Program-made: the position numbers and the translations under genes | Shown: positions 13,903 through 22,629 of the stretch, one piece after another | Position numbering within the stretch: the first letter of the stretch is position 1 | Layout of the letters: each line of letters begins with the position of its first letter | The notes under the pieces: generated by a model | Told to the model about the DNA's origin: nothing | The model's input: only the letters and a program-made list of their open reading frames with translations | Database searches by the model: none | From: Burkholderia sp. Ac-20379 | GTDB lineage: Bacteria > Pseudomonadota > Gammaproteobacteria > Burkholderiales > Burkholderiaceae | Direction of reading: 5' to 3' | NCBI RefSeq assembly: GCF_017104645.1 | Contig: NZ_JAAGPF010000055.1 | Span: forward strand, 1-32,969 | Length of the DNA: 32,969 nucleotides

Positions 13903-14190
13903 GAGACGCCTGATGGCCGTGAACTAATGCAAAAGTAGCTTTGGTCCGCTGGTTTTCTAACGAGCGTTCGGAGGCGTTCGATCGACGCCTGCTACCCCGC
14001 GTATGTCTGGCAGGTGCAATAGGTCAATTTCATGCGTTCACGTGAGCTATATCGTCAGCTTCCTGATGTCGGTGCTGGCGTGAAAACTGGCGTCGCTGTG
14101 AACCCCGCATGCACAGTGGTTCTTCGTGGAGCCGGGAGAAATCGTGACGTGAGAACGCGCGTGGATAGTGGTTTTAATTAACGCGCTGGG

Positions 14191-14235
14191 GCTTGGGAAG
14201 CTGAGGTAATGGCCATTATACGACGCCCGCAGAAC
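14191..14235. repeat. Right copy of 45-bp attachment repeat (attR-like, tRNA-Gly 5' half)
   Basis: Identical to 8387-8431. It is a truncated tRNA gene: positions 1-40, then unrelated element sequence. On its upstream (right) side sits what looks like the native tRNA promoter reading leftwards, TTGCCC (14265-14270) and TAAAAT (14241-14246) with an 18-bp spacer. Confidence 0.92.
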
Positions 14236-14369
14236 GCGAGATTTTACAAGGAGTTGGCCCGCCAGGGCAAGCCCGCGATCCCCGCGCGGCGCGGCCACGC
14301 ATTGCCATATCCGTCCCTCAGCGCCTACAGTGACGCCAACCTTCCTCTTCTCCGTCCCAAGGAGCCCCC

Positions 14370-14750
14370 GTGTTTCCCTCGATCGTCGCGATCTTCGTCG
14401 GCGCCGGCCTCGGCGCCTTGCTTCGCTGGGGCCTGAGCCTGGCCTTGAACCTCGTCGTGCCGAATTTTCCGCTCGGCACGCTGGCCTCGAACCTGATCGG
14501 CGGCTACCTGATCGGCGTCGCGATCGTCTTTTTCGGTGCAAAGGCCGGCCTCGCCCCCGAGTGGCGTTTGTTCGTGATCACCGGTTTCATGGGCGGCCTG
14601 ACGACGTTCTCCACCTATTCGGCGGAAGTCGTCACGCATATGGTCGACGGGCGGCTCGGCTGGGCGGCCGCCGTCGCGCTCGTGCATCTGGCCGGCTCGT
14701 TCGCGCTGACGTTTCTCGGCATCTGGACAGCCCGCAGCTGGCTGGTTTGA
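14370..14750 (+). CDS. crcB: Fluoride channel CrcB/Fluc
   Basis: A 126-residue four-helix membrane protein that forms dual-topology dimeric fluoride channels and protects cells from cytoplasmic fluoride. The family motifs NLIGGYLIG and [10 protein letters not shown] are present and the length is typical. The start is GTG with AAGGAG about 5 bases upstream. No fluoride riboswitch pattern was recognised in the short leader. It is the first backbone gene right of element B and originally lay divergent from tRNA-Gly. No anomalies. Confidence 0.96.
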   Translation: MFPSIVAIFVGAGLGALLRWGLSLALNLVVPNFPLGTLASNLIGGYLIGVAIVFFGAKAGLAPEWRLFVITGFMGGLTTFSTYSAEVVTHMVDGRLGWAAAVALVHLAGSFALTFLGIWTARSWLV

Positions 14751-14802
14751 GCCGCGGGAGGCGCGCCGCGTGCCTGCTATGCGCTGCCAATACCGGTTCG
14801 CA

Positions 14803-14834
14803 AAAAGAAAAAGCGCCGCTCGGGGCGGCGCTTC
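14803..14834 (-). terminator. Intrinsic terminator after the yggT gene
   Basis: Stem AAGCGCCGC/GCGGCGCTT (14811-14819 with 14825-14833), followed on the minus strand by a T-rich run interrupted by one C. Confidence 0.88.
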
Positions 14835-14861
14835 TCTCGATACGAAAACGGCCGATTCAGC

Positions 14862-15425
14862 CTACAGCGTGAACAGCGTCATCGAAATCGTCGCGCGCGT
14901 CACGATCATCAGCAGTACCTGCACGATCACGAACAGCAGGATCGGCGACAGATCCATGCCGCCGATGCTCGGCAGCACGCGGCGCAGCGGGTTCAGCAGC
15001 GGGGCGGTCAGCGGGAACAGGATCGCCATCGCGGGCGAACGCGGGTTCAGCCAGGACAGCAGCGCCATCAGGATGGTCATCCACAGCACCAGGTTCAGCG
15101 CCCATTTCGCGACGGTCAGCAGCGCGACGATCACGAGCGTCGGCAGGATCGACATCACGTCGAAGCCGCCGAGCGACAGCATCAGCACCACATAAACGAA
15201 CGCGGTGACCACCGCGGCCACCACGCTGGCCCAATCGACGCCGCGCGTGCCGCTGATCACGCGGCGCAGCGGCAGCACGAGCCAGTTGGTGGCCTGCAGG
15301 ACAGCCTGCGTGACGGGGTTGTACGGCGGTACGCGCACCGCCTGCATCCAGGCGCGCAGCAACAGGGCGGCGCCGAACAGCGTGAACAGGGTGTTGATCA
15401 GAAAGCGGGCGATCTCGCCGAGCAT
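14862..15425 (-). CDS. YggT family membrane protein
   Basis: A 187-residue protein with two YggT repeats, each a pair of transmembrane helices: LLLRAWMQAVRVPPYNPV in the first and WLNPRSPAMAILFPLTAPLL-type sequence in the second. YggT proteins are linked to cell-shape, division-site and osmotic phenotypes and often lie near proC-like dehydrogenases; here a dehydrogenase-like gene lies upstream on the same strand. The frame is open to 15491, but the ATG at 15425 (MLGEIARF) begins directly at the first conserved helix and is preferred. A terminator follows. Confidence 0.9.
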   Translation of the reverse strand: MLGEIARFLINTLFTLFGAALLLRAWMQAVRVPPYNPVTQAVLQATNWLVLPLRRVISGTRGVDWASVVAAVVTAFVYVVLMLSLGGFDVMSILPTLVIVALLTVAKWALNLVLWMTILMALLSWLNPRSPAMAILFPLTAPLLNPLRRVLPSIGGMDLSPILLFVIVQVLLMIVTRATISMTLFTL

Positions 15426-15505
15426 CGTTGGAATCCTTGTCAGACAGTCGGGTAGCGTGGCGTGCGGCCGCCATCGGGTAGCGACCTGCATCGGGCGTCA
15501 CATTA

Positions 15506-16435
15506 TCACGGCTCGCGGCCATCGGGGGCGGCCTCGGCGAGCCGCGCGGCCAGCAGCGCCTCGACGCTGCGTGCCACGGCGTCGAGTCCGGCCGGCGGCG
15601 CGGCGCGCTGGCCGGCGAGTTCGACGGCGCGTCGCGTCATCAGCGCATACAGCGTGGCGTGGTCGCCGCCGAGCGCGTCGAGCAGCGTCAACTGCTTCGC
15701 GACGATGCCCGCGTCGCCGCGCGATACCGGCCCGGCCAGCGCATTCGCGAGGCCCTTGTCGCGGCCAGTCTCGATGGTGCCGGCCAGCATCGGCAGCAGC
15801 GCGCGCAGCGCATCGGCCTCGTCGATGCCGAGCGTGCGCCACAGCGATACGGCCTCGGCCAGCCCGCACAGCGCGAAGCTGGCCGCGTAGTTGGCGGCGG
15901 CGTGATACAGCATGCGGGTGCCGGCCGGAATCGCAAGCGGGTGGCAGCCGAGCGCGGCGACGAGTGCGTCGAGCACGGGGCGCAGCGTGCCGCCGGCCTC
16001 GAGCGTCACGGAGCAGCCGGCGATGCGTTCGAGATCGGCGTCGCCGCCGCCAAATAGATAGAGCGGGTGGAAGCCGCCCGTCTGCACGTGCTGGTCGCGT
16101 GCGGGCGACAGCAGTTCGACGCTCGACGCGCCGCTGCAATGAACGAGCGCCTGAGACGGCGCGCGCGCCGGATCGAAGCGCAACGACGCGGCGACGGGGC
16201 CGATGCCGTCGTCGGATACGGTCACGAAGATCAGGTCGGCCGCGTCGACCACGTCCTGCGGCGTGGCGACGGCCGCGCAGCCGCCGATCGCGGCGGCCAG
16301 CGCCTCGGCCGACGCCGGCGTGCGGCTCGCGATGGCGGCGACCGGAAAGCCGGCCTGCGCGAAACGGCGCGCGAGGCAACGGGCCAGCCGGCCGGCGCCG
16401 ATGAAACCGAGACGGGGTGTGGATGAGAGCGGCAT
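15506..16435 (-). CDS. DUF2520 / Rossmann-like dehydrogenase family protein
   Basis: A 309-residue protein with an N-terminal Rossmann fold (GFIGAGRLARCLA near residues 9-21) like F420-dependent or ProC-type NADP oxidoreductases, and a helical C-terminal DUF2520 domain (YHAAANYAASFALCG). The physiological substrate of this family is not known to me. It lies 80 bp upstream of yggT on the same strand and may be cotranscribed. Nothing unusual in length or composition. Confidence 0.87.
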   Translation of the reverse strand: MPLSSTPRLGFIGAGRLARCLARRFAQAGFPVAAIASRTPASAEALAAAIGGCAAVATPQDVVDAADLIFVTVSDDGIGPVAASLRFDPARAPSQALVHCSGASSVELLSPARDQHVQTGGFHPLYLFGGGDADLERIAGCSVTLEAGGTLRPVLDALVAALGCHPLAIPAGTRMLYHAAANYAASFALCGLAEAVSLWRTLGIDEADALRALLPMLAGTIETGRDKGLANALAGPVSRGDAGIVAKQLTLLDALGGDHATLYALMTRRAVELAGQRAAPPAGLDAVARSVEALLAARLAEAAPDGREP

Positions 16436-16830
16436 GGCGGGGCGCAGGAAAGTCGGCAGGGCGTCAGTATCCCGTATTTGAGCGCGCGGCTGGCCGGGCG
16501 GGGCCGCTGCCGCGCGAAAGCCGCCGGGCCGAGGTCAGAATTTGTAATCAATCATTACCGTGCAGGCCCGATCTTCGGCTTTATCTATCGGAAATCCTGA
16601 CCGATTTGCCGGTTTCATCGCCGAACCCGCTCCGGCGCGCGTGCCCGCCGGGCCGGGATGAGGCGCGAAATGCCGCGCCGGGCATGGCGTGCACCGGCAC
16701 GACAATTGCAATTTGCAACAAATGCGGTTGGCCGGTGGCAGGGGTTTTCGCTACATTGGATCCCGTACCGCAGCGCATTCGTCGCTGTTCATGTGGCGGC
16801 CAAATCGAACGTGCCGCCAGGAGAACCGAA
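16436..16830. other. Upstream region of the PY-rich protein gene
   Basis: No gene supported, although one frame is open through it into the next gene. A possible promoter for 16831 is TTGGCC (16728-16733), an 18-bp spacer and TACATT (16752-16757). The stretch at 16545-16620 is less GC-rich and probably holds the divergent promoter for the DUF2520-yggT pair. Confidence 0.45.
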
Positions 16831-17118
16831 GTGAAAAAACTCGTTCCGTTTATCGCTGCCGCCGCGCTCGGCCTGGGTGTCGCAAGCGCCGCTGAGGCTC
16901 ACGTTTCGATCGGCGTCGGTATCGGCCTGCCGATCGCCCCGGCCTACCCGGTCTACGCCGCGCCGCCGCCCGTCGTCTACGCGCCGCCGCCCCCGCCGGT
17001 CGTCTACGCCCCGGCCCCGGCGTACTACGGCCCGCCGCCGGTCGTCTACGGTGGCGGCTACTACGGCCGCCCGTATTGGCATCACTATCATCACGGCTAC
17101 TACGGCCGTCACTGGTAA
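16831..17118 (+). CDS. Small secreted Pro/Tyr-rich protein
   Basis: A 95-residue protein with a Sec signal peptide (KKLVPFIAAAALGLGVASAAEAH, likely cut after an Ala-x-Ala near residues 20-22). The mature chain is dominated by repeats of APPPVVY and PPPVVYG type, then a His/Tyr-rich tail ending GYYGRHW. Similar low-complexity exported proteins are common in Burkholderia; their function is unknown, and the His/Tyr tail suggests metal or surface binding (speculative). The start is GTG at 16831 with AGGAGA 6 bases upstream. A strong terminator follows. Confidence 0.85.
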   Translation: MKKLVPFIAAAALGLGVASAAEAHVSIGVGIGLPIAPAYPVYAAPPPVVYAPPPPPVVYAPAPAYYGPPPVVYGGGYYGRPYWHHYHHGYYGRHW

Positions 17119-17148
17119 GCACCGCTCGCGCGCCTGACCGGCGCGCGC

Positions 17149-17195
17149 CAACGCGCGGCGCGACACGGGAAACCGTGCCGCGCCGCGTTGCTTTT
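17149..17195 (+). terminator. Intrinsic terminator after the PY-rich gene
   Basis: Long stem built from CAACGCGCGGCGCGACACGG and its near-complement around a GAAA tetraloop, then CTTTT. Confidence 0.88.
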
Positions 17196-17221
17196 GGGCG
17201 TACGAACGATGGGCGGGCGCG

Positions 17222-17896
17222 TCAGGCGGCCGCGTGCACGATCAGGTCGCGATAGCCGCCGACGATTACGCTATAAGAGAAGTATGCGAACAGCAGCGCC
17301 GACAGGACGTGGCAGGCGCGCATCAGGCCCGCGCCCGCGCGCTTGCGGCCCTGGCTGGCGAGGCCGCACAGGAACAGCGTCCAGGCGAGGCCACCCAGAA
17401 AGAACCCGCTCAGGAATATCGACGCCGTGACCGGCGTGGTGGCGCCCGCCTTGGCGATCAGCGCGCCGCCGACGGCCGCGAACCACAGAATGGCCGAGGG
17501 CGACGACATCGCCAGCAACATGCCGCGCAGGAAGCTGCGCGGCGCGCTCGCCCTTGCCGCGCCGGGTGCGGCGGCATCGCCGGCCTCGGCCGGCTTCGGC
17601 GGAAACAGCGCCTCGCGCGCCATCTTCCAGGTGAGGAACAGCAGCACCGCGCCGCCGCCGAGCCAGACCACCCAACGCACCGCCTCGAATTGCAGCAGCA
17701 CGGCCATCCCGGCCAGCGCGAGCGCGGCGTACGCGAGATCGCCGAAGCACGAGCCGAGGCCGAGCCAGAAGCCCGGCTTGAAGCCATGCGAAAGCGTCAG
17801 CGAGAGGATCGCGACGTTGACGAGGCCGATGTCGAGACACAGCGACAACGACAGGAAAAAGCCGTCGGACAGCATCGAGGCAGAGGGAAGCGCCAT
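17222..17896 (-). CDS. LysE/ArgO family amino-acid exporter
   Basis: A 224-residue membrane protein with about six hydrophobic helices in the LysE/ArgO arrangement, including NVAILSLTLSHGFKPGFWLG near the N-terminus and SSPSAILWFAAVGGALI in the middle. Family members export basic or other amino acids. The substrate cannot be told from sequence. It lies 89 bp downstream of ubiD on the same strand and may be transcribed with it, with no obvious functional link. The Ala/Pro-rich cytoplasmic loop at about 98-118 is variable in this family. Confidence 0.88.
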   Translation of the reverse strand: MALPSASMLSDGFFLSLSLCLDIGLVNVAILSLTLSHGFKPGFWLGLGSCFGDLAYAALALAGMAVLLQFEAVRWVVWLGGGAVLLFLTWKMAREALFPPKPAEAGDAAAPGAARASAPRSFLRGMLLAMSSPSAILWFAAVGGALIAKAGATTPVTASIFLSGFFLGGLAWTLFLCGLASQGRKRAGAGLMRACHVLSALLFAYFSYSVIVGGYRDLIVHAAA

Positions 17897-17985
17897 CGTT
17901 CGAATTCAGTGCGTGGGCGGATTGGTGTGCAAACGTAACGCGTGCGGCGGCGCGGCGCTCGCTGCGCGCGCCGCCGCATCGGCGA

Positions 17986-19557
17986 TCAGCCCAGGCCGAT
18001 CTCGTTCCAGAGCGTATCGACGCGCGCCTTGACGGCGGCGTCCATCTCGATCGTGCGGCCCCATTCGCGCTGGGTTTCGCCGGGCCACTTGTTGGTTGCG
18101 TCGATACCCATCTTCGAGCCGAGGCCGGCCACGGGCGAGGCGAAGTCGAGATAATCGATCGGCGTGTTGTCGACGAGCACGGTGTCGCGCACCGGATCGA
18201 CGCGCGTCGTGATCGCCCAGATCACCTCCTTCCAGTCGCGGATATCGACGTCTTCATCCACCACCACGATGAACTTCGTATACATGAACTGCCGCAGGAA
18301 GCTCCAGACGCCGAACATCACGCGCTTGGCGTGGCCCGCGTAGCTCTTCTTCATCTGCACGATCGCCATCCGGTAGCTGCACCCCTCGGGCGGCAGATAG
18401 AAATCGGTGATCTCGGAGAACTGCTTCTGCAACAGCGGCACGAACACTTCGTTGAGCGCGACGCCGAGCACGGCCGGCTCGTCGGGCGGCTTGCCGGTAT
18501 AGGTCGAATGGAAGATGGCGTCGCGGCGCATCGTGATGCGCTCGACCGTGAACACCGGGAACCACTCCTGCTCGTTGTAATAGCCGGTGTGATCGCCGTA
18601 CGGGCCTTCGAGCGCGTGCTCGTAGGCTGCCGCGCCGCGTGTGCCGGCCGGGCGGGGCGGCGCGCCGGTGGGCGCTTCGCCGGGCTCGCCCTGCTGCGGG
18701 TAGATGAAGCCTTCCAGCACGATCTCGGCGCGCGCGGGCACCTGCAGCGTGTCGACGCCGGGCGTCAGGCACTTCGCCAGCTCGGTGCGCGCGCCGCGCA
18801 GCAGGCCGGCGAACTGATATTCGGACAGCGAATCGGGCACCGGCGTGACCGCGCCGAGCGTGGTGGCCGGATCCGCGCCGAGCACGACGGCGACCGGGTA
18901 GGGCTTGCCGGGATTGGCCAGCGCGAACTCGCGGAAATCGAGCGCGCCGCCACGATGGGCGAGCCAGCGCATGATCAGTTTGTTGCGCCCGATCAACTGC
19001 TGGCGATAAATGCCGAGGTTCTGGCGTGTCTTGTTCGGGCCGCGCGTGACGGTCAGCCCCCAGGTCAGCAGCGGGCCGGCGTCGCCGGGCCAGCAGGTCT
19101 GGATCGGCAGTTTGGCCAGGTCGACGTCGTTGCCTTCCCAGACGATCTCCTGGCACGGCGGCGAGGATACCGTCTTCGGCGCCATGTCCCACACCGCCTT
19201 GGCCAGCGACAGCAGCTTGCCGGCGTCGGCGAGCCGCTTGGGCGGCTCGGGCTCCTTCAGCGCCGACAGCAGATGGCCGATGTCGCGCAGCGAGGTGAGG
19301 GCGGAGCCGTCGTCGGCGTGATCCGCATCCACGCCCATGCCGAGCGCGACGCGACGCGGCGTGCCGAACAGGTTGCCGATCACCGGAAACCGATAGCCGG
19401 CCGGCGAGTCGAATCGCAACGCGGGGCCGCCGGCGCGCAATACCCGGTCGCACAGCTCGGTCATTTCGAGGACGGGCGAGACGGGCTGGCTGACGCGCCG
19501 CAGTTCGCCCAGGCCTTCGAGGCGCTCGGTAAAATCTCGTAAGTCTTTGTATTTCAT
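17986..19557 (-). CDS. ubiD: 4-hydroxy-3-polyprenylbenzoate decarboxylase UbiD
   Basis: A 523-residue enzyme that decarboxylates 4-hydroxy-3-polyprenylbenzoate in ubiquinone synthesis, using prenylated FMN made by UbiX. Family motifs are present: KYKDLRDF at the N-terminus, [15 protein letters not shown] and [16 protein letters not shown] in the cofactor region, and [10 protein letters not shown] before the active-site loop. Length agrees with bacterial UbiD (about 490-520), with a small Gly/Pro-rich insertion near residue 295. It is transcribed away from the lytic-transglycosylase gene. Confidence 0.97.
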   Translation of the reverse strand: MKYKDLRDFTERLEGLGELRRVSQPVSPVLEMTELCDRVLRAGGPALRFDSPAGYRFPVIGNLFGTPRRVALGMGVDADHADDGSALTSLRDIGHLLSALKEPEPPKRLADAGKLLSLAKAVWDMAPKTVSSPPCQEIVWEGNDVDLAKLPIQTCWPGDAGPLLTWGLTVTRGPNKTRQNLGIYRQQLIGRNKLIMRWLAHRGGALDFREFALANPGKPYPVAVVLGADPATTLGAVTPVPDSLSEYQFAGLLRGARTELAKCLTPGVDTLQVPARAEIVLEGFIYPQQGEPGEAPTGAPPRPAGTRGAAAYEHALEGPYGDHTGYYNEQEWFPVFTVERITMRRDAIFHSTYTGKPPDEPAVLGVALNEVFVPLLQKQFSEITDFYLPPEGCSYRMAIVQMKKSYAGHAKRVMFGVWSFLRQFMYTKFIVVVDEDVDIRDWKEVIWAITTRVDPVRDTVLVDNTPIDYLDFASPVAGLGSKMGIDATNKWPGETQREWGRTIEMDAAVKARVDTLWNEIGLG

Positions 19558-19767
19558 GGGAATATTGTCAGCGGCCGCACGCGGCGGCGGAGAGCGTTGG
19601 CGGCGCGGCGCGCCGAAAAGCGAGCCCCGATTCTACCCGTGCGACCATTTTTCCGAGCGCGAACCGCAAATTTGTTAAGCGCCCGTGAAACCCAGACAGC
19701 GCGCGGCTTTTCGATCCGCGGCGTAACAAATCATTACTTTTTGTTATGATTTGCGGACTTTATAGTG

Positions 19768-19796
19768 TTGACGATCTATAAAACCGTCCCTAGAAT
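19768..19796 (+). promoter_or_regulatory. Strong sigma-70-type promoter
   Basis: TTGACG (19768-19773), exact 17-bp spacer, TAGAAT (19791-19796); the predicted start is near 19803. The flanking inverted repeat at 19727-19753 lies just upstream of the -35 and is a candidate regulator site. Confidence 0.75.
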
Positions 19797-19802
19797 CCGC
19801 TC

Positions 19803-19941
19803 ACATTGTTCGCCGGACCCCCTGGCAGACAGCCAGTCCGCTCCGGTCTTCCCGACGCTCCGCGTCGCCGTCCGCCGCGATGAAACGGCATGTGACGGTA
19901 GTTTTTCGTCCTAGCCAGCGCCTTTGCGACGCTGGTTTTTT
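19803..19941 (+). ncRNA. Candidate ~140-nt small RNA or attenuated leader
   Basis: Starts at the predicted promoter and ends at an intrinsic terminator: CCAGCG (19915-19920) pairs with CGCTGG (19930-19935), followed by T6. The interval has no credible protein frame. It could be a free-standing small RNA with leaky read-through into the transglycosylase gene, or a regulated leader in which antitermination controls that gene. No known riboswitch class was recognised. Confidence 0.5.
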
Positions 19942-20135
19942 GCGTGGAAGCCACCGCGCGTCACCTTGCCCGCCGGGCATTGTTCTCGTGACCGCCCTGG
20001 CCCCCGAACGGTACTCATACCGTTTCTCCGACGTCGCAGCCCCTCCCGGGCCCGCGGTGTCCTGATTCCGCGGTTTCGCGTCCTTCTCGCTTCGAGTCGA
20101 GCGAGCCGCACGAGTCATGTTCATGGGAGATCTGA

Positions 20136-21266
20136 ATGAACGCTTGGTTATCGTGGCGTCCCAACGAACGGCACGCGCAGTTGCTGCGCGATCTGCTGCG
20201 TCGCGGGACGCGTGTCAGTCACCACCTTTTCAGCATAGTCGGCGGTTGCGCCGTGCTCGTCGCGCTGGCGCTCTGGATGATGCCCAACGCACGCGGCACG
20301 CTGGCCGCCAAGCTGATGCCCGTGCTGTCGGCCGCCGTCAAGGCCGGCCCGGCACGGCTGCTGTCCGGGCACCCGCTGCCCGCGTTCGGCCCCGGCAATG
20401 CCGACGCCGATGACGATCTCGAGGCCGGCGGCCAGGTGTCGCCGGTGTCGTACCAGCCCGCCACGGCCGATCTCGGCGCCAGCGCCGCTGCCGCCACGGA
20501 GACCGCCGAAGCCGTGCGCAACGGCCAGTCGCCCGTCACGCTGGCCAAGCTGATCCCGATCCAGCGCGTCGCCGCCGATGCGCGCAGCGACCGTATCTAC
20601 AGCAGCCGCGAGCAGGCGCTCGTCGCCAGCTACCTCGCGCGCCGTTATCACGTCGCCCAGGAGCCCGTCGGCCGGCTCGTGACGGCCGCGTTCCAGACGG
20701 GGCGCGACGTCGGCCTCGATCCCTTGCTGCTGCTGTCGGTGATGGCGATCGAATCGGGCTTCAACCCGTATGCCGAAAGCGGCGCCGGCGCACAGGGCCT
20801 GATGCAGGTGATGTCGAAGATCCACTCCGACAAGTTCGAATACGCGGGCGGCACCGACGCGGCGCTGCGCCCGGTGGTGAACCTGCAGGTCGGCGCGCTC
20901 GTGCTGAAGGATTGCATCGCGCGCGGCGGCTCGCTGACGGGCGGCCTGCGCCTCTATAACGGCGTGACCGGCCCGGACGACGGCGGCTACAGCGCCAAGG
21001 TGCTCGGTGAACGAACCCGCCTGCGCGACGTGTCGCGCGGCCGCAATGTGTCGATCTACGCGCCGCTGCTGTCGACGCCGGTCACCACGGCCTCCGCTGC
21101 GCCGTCGGCCAGCCCGAAGCGCGTGCAAGCCACGCTCGACGGCGCGCACCCGATCACGATCAAGGCCGGCGCACCGGCCGAGGCGAAGCCGGCCGCGCCG
21201 CCGCAAGCCGATGCCAGCGCCGAGACGGGCGCGAAGCACGACGGCTCGTCGGAAGTCGGAACCTGA
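20136..21266 (+). CDS. Membrane-anchored lytic transglycosylase (SLT domain)
   Basis: A 376-residue protein: cytoplasmic N-terminus of about 30 residues, one transmembrane helix (about 33-50), an Ala/Pro-rich periplasmic linker, then an SLT-type lysozyme-like domain (about 160-310) with catalytic Glu206 in AIESGFNPYAES and the GAQGLMQVM motif (218-226). It should cleave peptidoglycan between MurNAc and GlcNAc to form 1,6-anhydro products. The C-terminal ~65 residues are low-complexity Ala/Pro/Lys. The start has GGGAGA upstream. Expression is probably governed by the promoter and terminator-containing leader upstream. Confidence 0.93.
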   Translation: MNAWLSWRPNERHAQLLRDLLRRGTRVSHHLFSIVGGCAVLVALALWMMPNARGTLAAKLMPVLSAAVKAGPARLLSGHPLPAFGPGNADADDDLEAGGQVSPVSYQPATADLGASAAAATETAEAVRNGQSPVTLAKLIPIQRVAADARSDRIYSSREQALVASYLARRYHVAQEPVGRLVTAAFQTGRDVGLDPLLLLSVMAIESGFNPYAESGAGAQGLMQVMSKIHSDKFEYAGGTDAALRPVVNLQVGALVLKDCIARGGSLTGGLRLYNGVTGPDDGGYSAKVLGERTRLRDVSRGRNVSIYAPLLSTPVTTASAAPSASPKRVQATLDGAHPITIKAGAPAEAKPAAPPQADASAETGAKHDGSSEVGT

Positions 21267-21286
21267 TCGCGGGTTGCCGCAGTCAT

Positions 21287-21320
21287 GAAAAAAGGGGCGC
21301 TATCCAGCGCCCCTTTTTTT
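21287..21320. terminator. Bidirectional intrinsic terminator
   Basis: Stem GGGGCGCT/AGCGCCCC with flanking A6 and T7 runs, between the converging transglycosylase and aminotransferase genes. Confidence 0.93.
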
Positions 21321-21364
21321 GTCCCTTCAATTTGCAACTTTCTGTTTCGTCGGGCCGGCGCTCC

Positions 21365-22558
21365 TCAGCCGCCGAACAGCGTGCGCAACCGCGCGATCGC
21401 CTCCTCGATCCGCCCATAGGCGGTGGCGTACGACAGCCGGATGTAGTCGCGCGGCGCGTGCGAACCGAAATCCATTCCCGGCACCAGCACCACGCCCGCG
21501 TCCTGCAGCATTGCGTCGACGAGCTTCGCGCTGTCGCCGGCGGCCGGGTGCGCCACCTTGCCGCAGCGTGCGTAGACATAGAACGCGCCGTCCGGCTTCA
21601 CGGGCACCTCGAAGCCGAGCGATTCGAGCGCCGGCACGACGTAGTCGCGGCGGCGCATGAATTCGAGGCGGCGCGTTTCGTAGATGGCCAGCGTATCGGC
21701 CTCGAAGCAGGCGAGCGCCGCGTGCTGGGCCAGTGCCGAGGCGCAGATGAACAGGTTCTGCGCGAGCTTCTCGAACACGCCGACCAGCGCCGGCGGCACC
21801 ACCAGCCAGCCGAGCCGCCAGCCCGTCATGTTGAAGTACTTCGAGAAGCTGTTGACGGTGATCGCGTCGTCGCTGAACGACAGCGCCGAGACGGGCGGGC
21901 CGTCGTAGCTGAGGCCCTGGTAGATCTCGTCGATGATCGCGAAGCCGCCGCGCTCGCGCACCGCGCCGAGAATCCGGCCGAGCTCGTCGGGCGCGAGCGA
22001 GGTGCCGGTCGGGTTCGACGGCGACGCGAGCAGCACGCCGCGCGTGCGCTCGCCCCAGCGTTCGCGCACGTCGTCGGCCGTCAACTGAAAGCGCGCCTCG
22101 GGGCCGCTCGGCACCAGCACCGGCCGGCCTTCGGCGGCGGCCACGAAGTGCCGGTTGCACGGGTACGACGGGTCCGGCATCAGCACTTCGTCGTCGCGGC
22201 CGACCAGCGCCAGGCAGGCCAGCAGCAGCGCGGCGGATGCGCCGGCCGTCACGACGATGCGCTCGGGCGCGATCGTCAGGCCGTAGGTGCGCGCATAGTG
22301 CGCGGCGATCGCCTCGCGCAGCGGCGCAATGCCGAGCGCGCTCGTGTATTGCGTGACGCCGCGCCGCATCGCCGCCGCCGCGGCCTCGATCACCGGTTCC
22401 GGCGCCGTGAAATCCGGCTCGCCGATGCTCATGTGGATCACGTCGCGGCCCGCCTGCTCGAGCAGCGCGGCCTGCTTGACGACTTCCATCACGTGGAACG
22501 GCTGGATCGCGTCGACGCGCGACGCCAGCCGGATCAGCGATTCGGCGGCAGTATTCAT
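21365..22558 (-). CDS. Class I/II PLP-dependent aminotransferase
   Basis: A 397-residue fold-type I aminotransferase. The PLP lysine is Lys240 in VNSFSKYFNMTGWRLGW. ASPSNPTGT (178-186), the IIDEIYQGLSYDG segment (Asp and Tyr cofactor contacts) and a C-terminal IRLSYAT with the carboxylate-binding Arg are all present. The family includes aspartate/tyrosine and other amino-acid aminotransferases; the exact donor cannot be read. It follows nusB on the same strand but is separated from it by a terminator, so it probably has its own promoter. Length and motifs are normal. Confidence 0.93.
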   Translation of the reverse strand: MNTAAESLIRLASRVDAIQPFHVMEVVKQAALLEQAGRDVIHMSIGEPDFTAPEPVIEAAAAAMRRGVTQYTSALGIAPLREAIAAHYARTYGLTIAPERIVVTAGASAALLLACLALVGRDDEVLMPDPSYPCNRHFVAAAEGRPVLVPSGPEARFQLTADDVRERWGERTRGVLLASPSNPTGTSLAPDELGRILGAVRERGGFAIIDEIYQGLSYDGPPVSALSFSDDAITVNSFSKYFNMTGWRLGWLVVPPALVGVFEKLAQNLFICASALAQHAALACFEADTLAIYETRRLEFMRRRDYVVPALESLGFEVPVKPDGAFYVYARCGKVAHPAAGDSAKLVDAMLQDAGVVLVPGMDFGSHAPRDYIRLSYATAYGRIEEAIARLRTLFGG

Positions 22559-22581
22559 GGTGCGGAGAAAACCCGGGCTGG

Positions 22582-22610
22582 AAAAAGGGGCGGGCGCCGA
22601 AGCGCCCGCG
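22582..22610 (-). terminator. Intrinsic terminator after nusB
   Basis: On the minus strand: GCGGGCGC-TTCG-GCGCCCGC, then CCCTTTTT. UUCG tetraloop. Confidence 0.88.
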
Positions 22611-22629
22611 GGGATGCCTCTCGGCGGTA

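Larger units (their letters stand above)
13542..14190. other. Gene-free right end of element B with AT-rich tract, phased repeats and large inverted repeat
   Basis: No gene supported over about 650 bp. In order: an AT-rich tract (13660-13760), a 10-bp-phased GTGA repeat array (13771-13820), a nested inverted repeat (13833-13902), a unique stretch, then the motif GGTGCTGGCGTGAAAACTGG (14071-14090) about 100 bp from the attachment repeat. The layout of AT-rich DNA, iteron-like repeats and dyad symmetry resembles a replication or control region. Confidence 0.6.
8387..14235. mobile_element. Accessory element B inserted in tRNA-Gly(CCC), no integrase seen
   Basis: About 5.85 kb bounded by direct repeats of the tRNA 5' half and by a clear fall in GC compared with the backbone from 14236 rightwards. 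Backbone gene crcB follows directly on the right with what appears to be the tRNA's native promoter. Contents: a MazG-like/GGDEF protein, an orphan ParA-like ATPase, a small lysine-rich protein, a DUF5343 protein and several structured noncoding regions. No tyrosine or serine recombinase, replication protein or transposase is recognisable, so the element is either a decayed satellite or prophage-like island, or is mobilised in trans. The boundaries are firm; the element type is not. Confidence 0.8.
19558..20135. other. Divergent regulatory region between ubiD and the lytic transglycosylase gene
   Basis: Contains, left to right: the GC-rich ubiD upstream region, a less GC-rich stretch with a perfect inverted repeat CAAATCAT/ATGATTTG (19727-19734 with 19746-19753), a strong plus-strand promoter (19768-19796), a candidate small RNA ending in a terminator (19803-19941), and a second hairpin AACGGTA-CTCA-TACCGTT (20007-20024) before the start at 20136. 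No protein gene supported. Confidence 0.7.

Noticed and set aside
8432-14190. CRISPR array or insertion sequence inside element B
   Set aside because: No regularly spaced long repeats with unique spacers and no transposase or terminal inverted repeats; the only array has 10-bp units.
14236-14369. Fluoride riboswitch upstream of crcB
   Set aside because: The leader is short and the expected conserved blocks were not found.
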